This document shows positions 9,381-17,761 of a stretch of DNA of 64,000 nt, piece after piece (positions within the stretch are counted from its first letter, which is position 1; each line of letters opens with the position of its first letter). Below the pieces are notes generated by a model, which was not told the DNA's origin, did not search any database, and saw only the letters and a list, made by a program, of their open reading frames with translations. A program made the position numbers and the translations under genes. The DNA lies in the NCBI RefSeq assembly GCF_900142605.1, contig NZ_FRBL01000011.1, forward strand, positions 177,131 to 241,130, in the 5' to 3' direction. This DNA comes from Chitinophaga jiangningensis (lineage in GTDB: Bacteria > Bacteroidota > Bacteroidia > Chitinophagales > Chitinophagaceae).

Positions 9381-9715
9381 GAACAAAATGCAGGCCTTTG
9401 CTGCTTATGCCCCTTATGCTGCTTGGCGAGAAAAAAAGACCGCCTATCCTCCTCCAATATCTTATTGGAACAAAATGCAGGCCTTTGCTGCTTATGCACC
9501 TTATGCTGCTCTGCGAGAAAAAAAGACCGCCTATCCTCCTCCAATACCTTATTGGAACAAAATGCAGGCCTTTGCTGCTTATGCCCCTTATGCTGCTTTG
9601 CGAGAAAAAAAGACCGCCTATCCTCCTCCAATACCTTATTGGAACAAAATGCAGGCCTTTGCTGCTTATGCCCCTTATGCTGCTTGGCGAGAAAAAAAGA
9701 TCGCAAGGGCCGAAG
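9381..9715. repeat. 87-bp tandem repeat, four copies
   Basis: Copies begin at 9381, 9468, 9555 and 9642; the last is truncated by a hairpin. Copies differ at only a few positions. The core is a reverse-orientation relative of the interspersed CAAAGCAGC repeat (CCTTTGCTGCTTATG...GCTGCTT-GCGAG). Because 87 is a multiple of three, several frames stay open for 100-190 codons; these are not genes. A single copy of the same unit is at 33001. Confidence 0.92.
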
Positions 9716-9721
9716 GCCCTT
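9705..9721. repeat. GCC-GAA-GGC hairpin at a gene 3' end
   Basis: Perfect 7-bp stem with loop GAA; its right arm overlaps the stop codon (9720-9722) of the minus-strand FMN reductase gene. Same tip design and same 3'-end placement as the hairpin at 17687. Confidence 0.75.
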
Positions 9722-10298
9722 ATACAGCACTCTCTTTATGCCTTAAAGTCTGCAGCGCCACCGCCCACTTCTCCACCTCATGCAACATCGCGTGCGCGGA
9801 ACGCTCCGCCGCCTCGGTAGGCACAAACTCATCCTGCTCGTTAACATTCTTATCAAAGAAATTAAGGATAACACCTTCCGGTAACGGCATTACTTTCAGC
9901 GTAGTCAGTACCTGCTTCAGCATCTGGGCCGCCCTTGTACCACCGGAAGCACCACCATAACTAACAATGCCCGCCGGCTTATTATTCCACTCCCAATACA
10001 AATAGTCCAACGCATTTTTCAGGGGCGCCGGCATCGAAAAATTATATTCCGCCGTTACAAATAAGAAGGCATCCGCCTCGTCGATCGTGGCACTCCATTT
10101 CTTCGTGTGCGCGTGCTCGTACTTTTTCATGCGCGGATGAAATGCTTCATCCATCATCGGCAGATTGATTGCGCCAAGGTCGATCACCTCTACTTCAAAC
10201 TGGCCGGTTTGTTCCGCCGCTGCGGCTATCCAGCGTGCAATAATGGGACCTTTCCTGCCCGGACGGGTAGTAGATGTAATCACTTTTAATTTCAGCAT
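9720..10298 (-). CDS. NADPH-dependent FMN reductase family protein
   Basis: Flavodoxin-fold oxidoreductase of about 192 residues, cytoplasmic, expected to use NAD(P)H to reduce FMN or quinone-like acceptors. The N-terminal phosphate-binding segment ITSTTRPGRKG and the signature AEYNFSMPAPLKNALDY are typical of the family, followed by SYGGASGGTRAAQ in the isoalloxazine-side loop. I prefer the start at MLKLKVITS; an in-frame ATG lies 24 bp upstream at 10322. The stop codon lies in the arm of a GCC-GAA-GGC hairpin. It is divergent from the five-gene operon at 10436. Physiological substrate unknown. Confidence 0.9.
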   Translation of the reverse strand: MLKLKVITSTTRPGRKGPIIARWIAAAAEQTGQFEVEVIDLGAINLPMMDEAFHPRMKKYEHAHTKKWSATIDEADAFLFVTAEYNFSMPAPLKNALDYLYWEWNNKPAGIVSYGGASGGTRAAQMLKQVLTTLKVMPLPEGVILNFFDKNVNEQDEFVPTEAAERSAHAMLHEVEKWAVALQTLRHKESAV

Positions 10299-10407
10299 AG
10301 AGTGGTTCTGTTTAGGTTTCAAAGGCGAAAATAAACTCCTCCGTCCTTAAGTTCACATTTTCTTTAAATTAATTTTTACCACTCAAATACACTGCGTAGT
10401 GACCTCC

Positions 10408-10415
10408 TACTTTTA
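10408..10415 (+). promoter_or_regulatory. Possible -7 box of the five-gene operon
   Basis: TACTTTTA matches the Bacteroidota TAnnTTTG -7 consensus at all but the last base, 20 bp before the ATG of the SWIM gene. I cannot find a good -33 TTTG at the expected spacing, so this is tentative. Confidence 0.25.
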
Positions 10416-10435
10416 CATCCGAAATACAATATCGC

Positions 10436-11743
10436 ATGATGCCCATTACGTTTACAGAACAACAGGTACTCGATACCGCTCCCGATGACGCCAGCCGTAA
10501 GTCAGGTAAAGACCTGGCCAACCTGCTCAAGTGGGAAAACACCGGCAGATCGGAGGCCGCCCTGTGGGGCGCCTGTAAAGGCAGTGGCAGTAAACCCTAC
10601 CAAACACAGATCGACCTGCAGCAACTCGCCTTTAAATGCAGTTGCCCCAGCCGGAAATTCCCCTGCAAACACGGCATAGGCCTGTTACTGCTCTATTCCC
10701 GCAGCACAGATAATATCCCCGCCACCTCCTCACCTGCATGGGTAAACGAATGGCTGGAAAAACGACAAGCCACCCAGGAAAAGAAAGCTGCCGCCCCGGT
10801 GACCACTACCTCCACCGCCGCTAAAGACCCCGCCATCAGAGCTTCCCGGGTAAACGACGGCATTAGTGAACTGCTCCGGTGGACGAAAGACATGCTGCGC
10901 AATGGCATCATCCATCTCCCTGAAAAAAATCAGCAATACTGGGAAAATACCATCCGCAGACTGATAGACGCACAGGCCCCCGGCCTGGCCAATATGGTAC
11001 GTAGCCTCCAGGATATCCCCTATTACCGGGAAGGCTGGCAGCAACCCTTCCTACAGCAGTTATTAAAGCTTTATACCGTTATACAAGGCTATCTGCACCT
11101 GGATCAGCTGCCGGAACTACTGCAGCAGGACATCCGCCAGCAGTGCGGGTTCACCATTAACCAGGAGTATCTTAAATCTCTCCCCGGTATAACAGATACC
11201 TGGCAGGTGCTCGGTAAACAAACCTCGGAACAGGATAAACTTATTACCGAACGGTATTGGCTATACGGAGAAAGCAGCGGGCATACAGCAATGATCCTGC
11301 AGTTTTATGCGCGACAATTCGCAACTCCCGCCGTTACCCTCCAGCCAGGAACGGCCATCAAAGGCACATTGGTGTTCTTCCCATCAGTAAAGCCGCTGCG
11401 CGCGCTGCTGAAGGAATATAAACTCATACAGTCGCCCCTGCATTTTCACGGGTTGCAAAACTGGACGGATGTAACAGACCATCAGACCACACTTTGCAGT
11501 AGCCTCCCCGTATATCCGGAACAGTTATACACCGTGCAGCACCTGCAACTGGTGCAGCAACAACAACAGTGGTGCCTGATGGATAATCAACGCCGGCTCA
11601 TGGCACTGAAACCAGCCACCACCAAGCTCTGGAAGCTGCTCGCCATCACCGGCGGCCAGCCCATGCCAATGGCCATCACAGGTGCCGGCAACTTTTACGA
11701 ACCCATCGGCGTTTGGCCGGATGAACACTATCAAGCCCTCTGA
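10436..11743 (+). CDS. SWIM zinc-finger protein of a MoxR/VWA cluster (YehQ-like)
   Basis: Protein of 435 residues with an N-terminal SWIM zinc finger: Cys68-x-Cys70-x6-Cys77-x-His79 (KCSCPSRKFPCKH), a fold associated with DNA or protein binding. A low-complexity Ala/Thr linker (about 115-130) follows, then a helical region and a C-terminal part with no motif I recognise. It is the first gene of a plus-strand operon with DUF5691, MoxR ATPase, DUF5682 and VWA genes, spaced 14, 11, 21 and -8 bp. In E. coli the SWIM protein YehQ is encoded with the AAA+ YehL, DUF5682 YehM and VWA YehP. It may be the nucleic-acid or client-binding part of the system; this is inference. Confidence 0.88.
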   Translation: MMPITFTEQQVLDTAPDDASRKSGKDLANLLKWENTGRSEAALWGACKGSGSKPYQTQIDLQQLAFKCSCPSRKFPCKHGIGLLLLYSRSTDNIPATSSPAWVNEWLEKRQATQEKKAAAPVTTTSTAAKDPAIRASRVNDGISELLRWTKDMLRNGIIHLPEKNQQYWENTIRRLIDAQAPGLANMVRSLQDIPYYREGWQQPFLQQLLKLYTVIQGYLHLDQLPELLQQDIRQQCGFTINQEYLKSLPGITDTWQVLGKQTSEQDKLITERYWLYGESSGHTAMILQFYARQFATPAVTLQPGTAIKGTLVFFPSVKPLRALLKEYKLIQSPLHFHGLQNWTDVTDHQTTLCSSLPVYPEQLYTVQHLQLVQQQQQWCLMDNQRRLMALKPATTKLWKLLAITGGQPMPMAITGAGNFYEPIGVWPDEHYQAL

Positions 11744-11757
11744 TAAAAATTATAATC

Positions 11758-13227
11758 ATGGAACTCTGGCAACAAATAATCAACACCGCCTTGCTGGGCA
11801 CGGACAAGCAGGCCTTACCTCCTATCCCTGCCGATGATGAGCTGGGCGCCGCACTCGCCGTTATCCGCCACGATACGGGTAACGACCGGGAAGATGTACT
11901 CCTGAAAACAGGGGCCGTGCTGTTCAATTACCGCCAGGCCGGCACCACCGCCATGCCCGCAGATGAGCTGCTCCCCAATACTGCAGCGCCGGAAACCCGC
12001 GCCTATTGCAGCCCAGAGGCGGTAGCCAGTTTGCAGGAAGCAATGGACCTCGGCTCCAACGCCCTTACCAAACACTGGCTGGAACTCTGTGCGGACGCTG
12101 GTTACCTCCTACCGCCTGCCATGCTGCCACTGCTGATGGACAAAGCCACCGGCAGCAAACAACTACGCGCACCATTGATGAAATGCTGCGGTAACAGAGG
12201 GCTGTGGCTCGCCCAACTCAATCCCGACTGGCACCTGCTGCTGCCTGGCCACGAAATCGAGATCAATGCCGACACCTGGGAAACCGGCACCCTGCCACAA
12301 CGCTGTGAGGCCCTTACGCAAAGACGCGCCGAAGATCCCGAAGCCGCCCTCACTATGCTCATGGAAACATGGAAGCAGGAAAACGCCGCTACCAGGGCAG
12401 CCCTGCTGGAATGCCTGCAAACTGAATTAAACCCCAACGACATACCCTGGCTGCAACAGCTCACCGCTGATAAAAGTCTGAAAGTAAAAGAAAAAGCATG
12501 GGAGCTCCTGCGCAAACTGCCACAGAGTGAAATTGTGCAATCGTACCAGCAGCTGGTTGCTGCTGCCATTAACAGTATCGATGGCAATATTTTCATTTCT
12601 GAACTGCAACTGCCCCTGCCGGCAAATATTTACCAGTCCGGCATTGATAAGCTTCCTCCTTCCGCCCTTCATATGAGTGATGAAACATACCAGTTGCAGC
12701 AACTGGTGGCGCAGGTTCCCTGCTCTTTTTTAAGTACACACCTGGCCCTTCCGCCGGCAACCTGTGTAACCCAGCTGGCCTCCGCCGGCATGGAAGCCGC
12801 GCTGCTGAAAGCTGCTATTCACTTTAATGAAACAGCATGGATCAGCCATATACTCGAACAAACAAACACCTTTTACCCGGAAGTATTTCACCTGGCACCT
12901 CCTGCCGTACTGGAAGCCTACGCGATGAGGTTCGCCGAAAAAGAGGGCAGCGCCGTCATCCTGCGCATGGGCACCGGCACCACTACCTGGGGACTCGCCA
13001 TCACGCAGCAGATTTTTAAATTCATTGCCATGCATCCTTACAGCTACAACAGGAACTACTTCCTCGAACTGGCACACCTGCTGCCGGTCGACATCCTGCA
13101 TACCGACGAAAAAAATTATTTCGGCGATATCCTCTACAACCAGCAGGCATGGAAAAGCCTGAAAGAAAAACTCTTTGAACTCATTGCCTGCAAAGCAGCC
13201 ATACAACAACATTTATCGCTACCTTAA
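11758..13227 (+). CDS. DUF5691 family protein
   Basis: Soluble, largely helical protein of 489 residues, second gene of the SWIM/MoxR/VWA operon. The N-terminus (ELWQQIINTALLGTDKQALP) is typical of DUF5691 proteins, which are found beside SWIM and MoxR/VWA genes. Leu/Ala-rich helical repeats around residues 105-290, including LLECLQTELNPND and VKEKAWELLRKLP, look like HEAT-type helices, suggesting a scaffold. No signal peptide, membrane segment or catalytic motif is visible. Its function is unknown; a structural or adaptor role is inferred. Confidence 0.82.
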   Translation: MELWQQIINTALLGTDKQALPPIPADDELGAALAVIRHDTGNDREDVLLKTGAVLFNYRQAGTTAMPADELLPNTAAPETRAYCSPEAVASLQEAMDLGSNALTKHWLELCADAGYLLPPAMLPLLMDKATGSKQLRAPLMKCCGNRGLWLAQLNPDWHLLLPGHEIEINADTWETGTLPQRCEALTQRRAEDPEAALTMLMETWKQENAATRAALLECLQTELNPNDIPWLQQLTADKSLKVKEKAWELLRKLPQSEIVQSYQQLVAAAINSIDGNIFISELQLPLPANIYQSGIDKLPPSALHMSDETYQLQQLVAQVPCSFLSTHLALPPATCVTQLASAGMEAALLKAAIHFNETAWISHILEQTNTFYPEVFHLAPPAVLEAYAMRFAEKEGSAVILRMGTGTTTWGLAITQQIFKFIAMHPYSYNRNYFLELAHLLPVDILHTDEKNYFGDILYNQQAWKSLKEKLFELIACKAAIQQHLSLP

Positions 13228-13238
13228 AAACTATTGAC

Positions 13239-14321
13239 ATGTCAAATATCCTTCGCCAACATGCGGAAGTGCTATATGCCACCGAACTGGAAGAACTCAG
13301 AAAACAGGACCACGATAAAAGGCCTTTTAACTGGAGTATGTCGCCCCAATCCGTAGTTACCTACCTCACCGGTGGTACGCTCAAAAACGGACTGGAAATA
13401 ACGCCTAAATACATCGGCAACCGCCGCCTCATGGAAATTGCCGTAGCCACCCTGGCCACCGACCGCGCCCTGCTGCTGTACGGCCTCCCCGGCACCGCCA
13501 AAAGCTGGGTGAGCGAACACCTGGCAGCAGCCATCAGCGGCGACTCCACCCTCATCGTACAGGGTACCGCCGGCACCAGCGAGGAAAGTATCCGCTATGG
13601 CTGGAACTACGCCCGCCTGCTGTCCGAAGGACCTTCAGAACGGGCGATCGTGGAAACACCGGTGATGCGCGCCATGCGCGACGGAAAAATTGCCCGCATA
13701 GAAGAACTGACGCGTATAGGCGCCGACGTGCAGGACACACTGATCACCATACTCTCCGAAAAATCCCTCCCGATTCCTGAACTCAACACCGAAGTACAGG
13801 CTACCCGCGGGTTTAATATGATCGCTACTGCCAACAACCGCGATAAAGGAGTGAACGACCTTTCCTCTGCGCTGAAGCGTAGGTTCAATACCGTTATCCT
13901 TCCCGTGCCGGATTCAATGGAAGAAGAAATCGACATTGTTACCCGGAGGGTAGAAAGCTTTGAAAAAGTAATGGAGCTGCCGGCAGAAAAGCCGGCCTTG
14001 CAGGAAATACGCCGCATCGTTACCATCTTCAGGGAGCTGCGCAGCGGCATCACCAACGATGGCAAAACAAAGCTCAAATCACCTACAGGTACGCTGAGCA
14101 CCGCCGAAGCCATTTCAGTAGTCAATAACGGCCTTGCCCTGGCGGCTTATTTCGGGGATGGCCGACTCAATGCGGCCGACCTCGCAGCAGGCATCATAGG
14201 CGCCGTAGTGAAAGATCCGGTGCAGGACAAACTCGTATGGCAGGAATACCTGGAAACAGTAGTGAAGCCAAGGGAAGAATGGAAAGATATTTACCGTGCC
14301 TGCAGAGACCTGGGCGCCTGA
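13239..14321 (+). CDS. MoxR-like AAA+ ATPase (YehL-like)
   Basis: AAA+ ATPase of 360 residues, motor of the five-gene cluster. Walker A is GLPGTAKS (82-89). The Walker B position is IARIEELTR (151-159), with Glu155-Glu156 instead of the usual Asp-Glu. Sensor 1 is IATANNR (195-201), and LKRRFN (212-217) carries arginines placed like the finger and sensor residues. MoxR ATPases typically form hexameric rings that remodel a target together with a VWA partner, here encoded two genes downstream. No signal peptide is seen, so it is cytoplasmic. The client is unknown. Confidence 0.93.
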   Translation: MSNILRQHAEVLYATELEELRKQDHDKRPFNWSMSPQSVVTYLTGGTLKNGLEITPKYIGNRRLMEIAVATLATDRALLLYGLPGTAKSWVSEHLAAAISGDSTLIVQGTAGTSEESIRYGWNYARLLSEGPSERAIVETPVMRAMRDGKIARIEELTRIGADVQDTLITILSEKSLPIPELNTEVQATRGFNMIATANNRDKGVNDLSSALKRRFNTVILPVPDSMEEEIDIVTRRVESFEKVMELPAEKPALQEIRRIVTIFRELRSGITNDGKTKLKSPTGTLSTAEAISVVNNGLALAAYFGDGRLNAADLAAGIIGAVVKDPVQDKLVWQEYLETVVKPREEWKDIYRACRDLGA

Positions 14322-14342
14322 ACCTGAAAATATAACCTCAAT

Positions 14343-16574
14343 ATGTCTGTTCATATACTCGGCATCAGGCACCATGGCCCCGGCTCCGCACGAAATGTGC
14401 GCGCCTGCCTGGAAGCATTACAGCCGGATATTGTTTTAGTAGAAGGACCACCGGAGGCCGATCCGCTGCTGCAATGGGTGGGGCACGATATGCTGCAGCC
14501 ACCGGTAGCCATCCTTGCCTATGAGCCGGAAATACCTGCGCATAGCGCCTTCTACCCCTTTGCTACCTACTCACCGGAATGGCAGGCCATTACGTATGCC
14601 CGTAGCCGTAATATTCCGGTGAAATTCATGGACCTGCCACTCACCCACGTGTTTGCACTGGAAAATGAAAAAACGCCGGAAGAAGAAGCGCCACCAGCAG
14701 ACGCTCCGGCGTACCACTTCGACCCTATTGCACTGCTGGCCACGGCGGATGGATATGAAGATGCGGAAGCCTGGTGGGATCATATGTTTGAATACCGTCG
14801 CAACAACGAAGGCATTTTCGATGCCGTCATGGAATCCATGGAGCTGCTGCGCGAAGAACTCAGCAGCAGAAACGACGCCATGAACCAGCTCCGCGAGGCC
14901 TGGATGCGTAAACTGATCCGCCAGGCACAAAAAGAAATGTACACGGAAATAGCCGTGGTATGCGGCGCCTGGCATGCACCGGCATTAAAGCATATGCCAC
15001 CTGCCAAAGCAGATAATGAGCTGCTGAAAGGCCTCCCAAAAGTAAAGATAGCCTGCAGCTGGACACCCTGGACGTTTGAGCGGCTGAGCAGTCAAAGCGG
15101 TTATCGTGCCGGCATCACTTCTCCCGGCTGGTACCTGCATAAATGGGAGTTCCCTGATGATAATGGTACCCGCTGGCTTACAAATGTGGCGCGACTCTTC
15201 AGGGAAAAACAAATGGACATCTCCACGGCGCACGTAATGGAGGCGGTACGCCTCAGCAATGCCCTGGCAGCCATGCGCGCCTTACCTATGCCTGCTTTGG
15301 AGGAACTCAATGAGGCCACCGTTTCCGTTTTATGCAACGGCGATACCATGCCCATGCAGCTGATCCAACAGCAACTCATTGTGAGTAACCACATCGGCGC
15401 CGTACCGGATGATGTGCCCAAAGCACCGCTGCAGGCAGATATTGAGAAACAACAGAAAAAGCTGCGCCTCCCGCTCACTGCAGATTACAAGGATTACCAA
15501 CTGGATCTCCGCGAAGCAAACGACCTGCAAAGAAGCATCCTCCTGCACCGCCTGCAACTGCTGGATATCAACTGGGGCGAGCAGCGCCACGCAGACGGCA
15601 AAGGTACCTTTAAAGAACAATGGCGGCTTCAATGGGAACCTGCACTGGCCGTGGACATCATCGACAAAAGCTGCTGGGGAAATACGCTGATCGATGCCGC
15701 CAACGCCTTCGTAACGGATACGGCTGCACGTAGCCAGCAACTCAAAGATATTTGTCGCCTGCTGGAAAACTCCATCCCTGCCGACCTGCCGGAAGCGACT
15801 GCCACACTTATCAACCGGGTCAATAACATGGCGGCCACCAATCACGATGTGGTGCAGCTGATAGACGTACTACCGCCACTGGTGAGCATCACCCGCTACG
15901 GCAACGTGCGTAAAACAGATGCCGGCCTGGTGCTTGGCATATTGGAAAGCATCATCACCCGCATCTGCATCAACCTCCCCGCCGCCAGCACCCACCTGGC
16001 GGAAGATGCTGCCACCGTTATGCTGGATCAGTATTACGCCATGAATGATGCGGTACAAACGCTGGCCAACGAAACACTCACGGCGCAATGGCAACAGGCC
16101 CTGCAAAAGATAATGAACGATGCACAATCGGCACGCAGCCTCGCGGGATACGCCACCAGGCTGCTGAACGATAGCCGCCATATTTCAGCGGAAGCATTGC
16201 TGCAGGTATTCAGTTTAGCCATGTCCGTTAGTAACGATCCTACTGCCGCCGCCCTATGGCTGGAAGGATTTCTGAAAGGAAGCGGCACCCTGCTGCTGGT
16301 AGATGATTCACTGTTTGCACTGCTGCGCAACTGGATGCAGCAACTGGAAGAAGAACATTTCATGCAGGCATTGCCACTCCTGAGGCGCGCGTTCTCCGCC
16401 TTCTCCGGCCCGGAGCGCCGGCAGATCGGAGAAAAGGTTAAACAGGGCGGGCAAAGCAGGTCCGCCGGCAATAATGATTCCTACACTTATGCCCCGCGGG
16501 CTGTGAAAGGCATCCCGGTCATCATGCAACTGCTGGGCTATCATCTCACAGAAAAAAAACAGGAACATGCATAG
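14343..16574 (+). CDS. DUF5682 family protein (YehM-like)
   Basis: Large soluble protein of 743 residues. Its N-terminal 250 residues carry conserved-looking motifs GIRHHGPGSAR (7-17), VLVEGPPEAD (32-41), PVKFMDLP and VVCGAWHAPAL. Their pattern (histidine-rich first loop, acidic second motif, late histidine) is reminiscent of the TraB/ChaN-like superfamily, an inference that needs structure comparison. The rest is mainly helical. Its last 8 bp overlap the start of the VWA gene, which implies translational coupling. Members of this family are encoded beside MoxR and VWA genes, as in E. coli yehM; an enzymatic activity is possible but unproven. Confidence 0.88.
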   Translation: MSVHILGIRHHGPGSARNVRACLEALQPDIVLVEGPPEADPLLQWVGHDMLQPPVAILAYEPEIPAHSAFYPFATYSPEWQAITYARSRNIPVKFMDLPLTHVFALENEKTPEEEAPPADAPAYHFDPIALLATADGYEDAEAWWDHMFEYRRNNEGIFDAVMESMELLREELSSRNDAMNQLREAWMRKLIRQAQKEMYTEIAVVCGAWHAPALKHMPPAKADNELLKGLPKVKIACSWTPWTFERLSSQSGYRAGITSPGWYLHKWEFPDDNGTRWLTNVARLFREKQMDISTAHVMEAVRLSNALAAMRALPMPALEELNEATVSVLCNGDTMPMQLIQQQLIVSNHIGAVPDDVPKAPLQADIEKQQKKLRLPLTADYKDYQLDLREANDLQRSILLHRLQLLDINWGEQRHADGKGTFKEQWRLQWEPALAVDIIDKSCWGNTLIDAANAFVTDTAARSQQLKDICRLLENSIPADLPEATATLINRVNNMAATNHDVVQLIDVLPPLVSITRYGNVRKTDAGLVLGILESIITRICINLPAASTHLAEDAATVMLDQYYAMNDAVQTLANETLTAQWQQALQKIMNDAQSARSLAGYATRLLNDSRHISAEALLQVFSLAMSVSNDPTAAALWLEGFLKGSGTLLLVDDSLFALLRNWMQQLEEEHFMQALPLLRRAFSAFSGPERRQIGEKVKQGGQSRSAGNNDSYTYAPRAVKGIPVIMQLLGYHLTEKKQEHA

Positions 16575-17688
16575 CAACAATGAACTAAGGAAGTGGAGAA
16601 TGATACTGGGCAGCGACAAAAATGACGGTACCGGCTGCCAGCTCAGTGCCGGCGATATGCGCATTGATCAAACGCTGGAAGCCCTGTATGATAACCAACG
16701 TCAGGGCGGCCTCGGACCATCGTCCCCGAACGTAAGCCGCTGGCTGGGGGACATTCGTACCTTCTTTCCCGCCTCTGTGGTAAAAGTAATGCAACAGGAT
16801 GCGCTCAAGCGGCTGAACCTGACACAAATGCTGCTGGAAAAAGAAATCCTGGAGAATGCGGATGCGGACGTACACCTGGTAGCCACCCTCCTTTCCTTAA
16901 GTAAAGTGATACCCGAAAAAACAAAGTCCACCGCCAGGATGGTGGTACAAAAAGTAGTGGATGAATTACTGCGGAAATTACAATCCCCTATGCAGCAAGC
17001 CGTCACAGGAGCGCTTAACCGCAGCATCCGGAACACACGCCCACGCCACAACGAAATTAACTGGTCACTCACCATCCGTAAAAATCTGCGTCACTACCAG
17101 CCGGCATACCAAACTATTATCCCGGAAACTAAAATTGGCGACGGCCGCAAACGCAGTGCCCTCAAAGATGTGATCCTTTGTTTGGACCAAAGCGGCTCCA
17201 TGGGCACCTCCGTGGTATACAGCGGTATTTTTGGCGCCGTGATGGCATCCATACCTGCCCTGCAAACGAAAATGGTGGTATTTGATACCGCCGTGGCGGA
17301 CCTTACCGAGCAACTCACCGATCCGGTGGACCTCCTGTTTGGTGTACAACTGGGCGGCGGTACCGATATCCAGCTGGCCCTTACCTATTGTCAACAACAG
17401 ATTACCCGTCCTGCGGATACGGTGATGGTACTCATCACCGACTTATACGAAGGTGGCAACCCGGCCAACATGCGCAAGCGTGCAGCCGAACTCGTTAGTG
17501 CCGGGGTACAGCTGATTGTACTCCTCGCCCTGAATGATGAGGGCGCACCGTCCTATGATCATGAAAATGCACAGTTTCTGGCGGACCTGGGCGTGCCCGT
17601 ATTTGCCTGTACACCGGATAGGTTTCCTGGCCTGATGGCCGCAGCCCTTTCCAAACACGACATTCACCAATGGCTAAATACCCATTAA
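16567..17688 (+). CDS. VWA domain protein of the MoxR cluster (YehP-like)
   Basis: Protein of 373 residues. The N-terminal half is helical and basic. The C-terminal half is a von Willebrand A domain with an intact MIDAS: Asp207-x-Ser209-x-Ser211 (LDQSGSMG), Thr266 (GGGTDIQL) and Asp292 (LITDLYEGG). A metal-dependent ligand contact is therefore expected. MoxR ATPases commonly act on or through such VWA partners. Translation starts inside the DUF5682 gene, after AGGA. The stop codon overlaps the first arm of a 20-bp hairpin at 17687. Confidence 0.93.
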   Translation: MHSNNELRKWRMILGSDKNDGTGCQLSAGDMRIDQTLEALYDNQRQGGLGPSSPNVSRWLGDIRTFFPASVVKVMQQDALKRLNLTQMLLEKEILENADADVHLVATLLSLSKVIPEKTKSTARMVVQKVVDELLRKLQSPMQQAVTGALNRSIRNTRPRHNEINWSLTIRKNLRHYQPAYQTIIPETKIGDGRKRSALKDVILCLDQSGSMGTSVVYSGIFGAVMASIPALQTKMVVFDTAVADLTEQLTDPVDLLFGVQLGGGTDIQLALTYCQQQITRPADTVMVLITDLYEGGNPANMRKRAAELVSAGVQLIVLLALNDEGAPSYDHENAQFLADLGVPVFACTPDRFPGLMAAALSKHDIHQWLNTH

Positions 17689-17760
17689 CCTGAATTTGCG
17701 TCCGCCGGAGGCGGACGCAAATTCAGGTTGGGTCTGGGCCGAAGGCTCAGACCCAACCTG
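17687..17760. repeat. Double hairpin between convergent genes
   Basis: First hairpin: perfect 20-bp stem, arms 17687-17706 and 17710-17729, loop GGA. Second hairpin: 17-bp stem with one mismatch, arms 17724-17740 and 17744-17760, loop GAA. They share CAGGTT (17724-17729), so both cannot be fully formed at once. The element fills the whole gap between the VWA gene and the convergent TonB receptor gene and overlaps the VWA stop codon. No T-run follows. Confidence 0.9.
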
Positions 17761-17761
17761 G

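Noticed and set aside
9388..9960. Open frames of 107-190 codons on both strands across 9305-9960
   Set aside because: They arise because the 87-bp repeat is a multiple of three; they lack start signals and run into the FMN reductase gene antisense.
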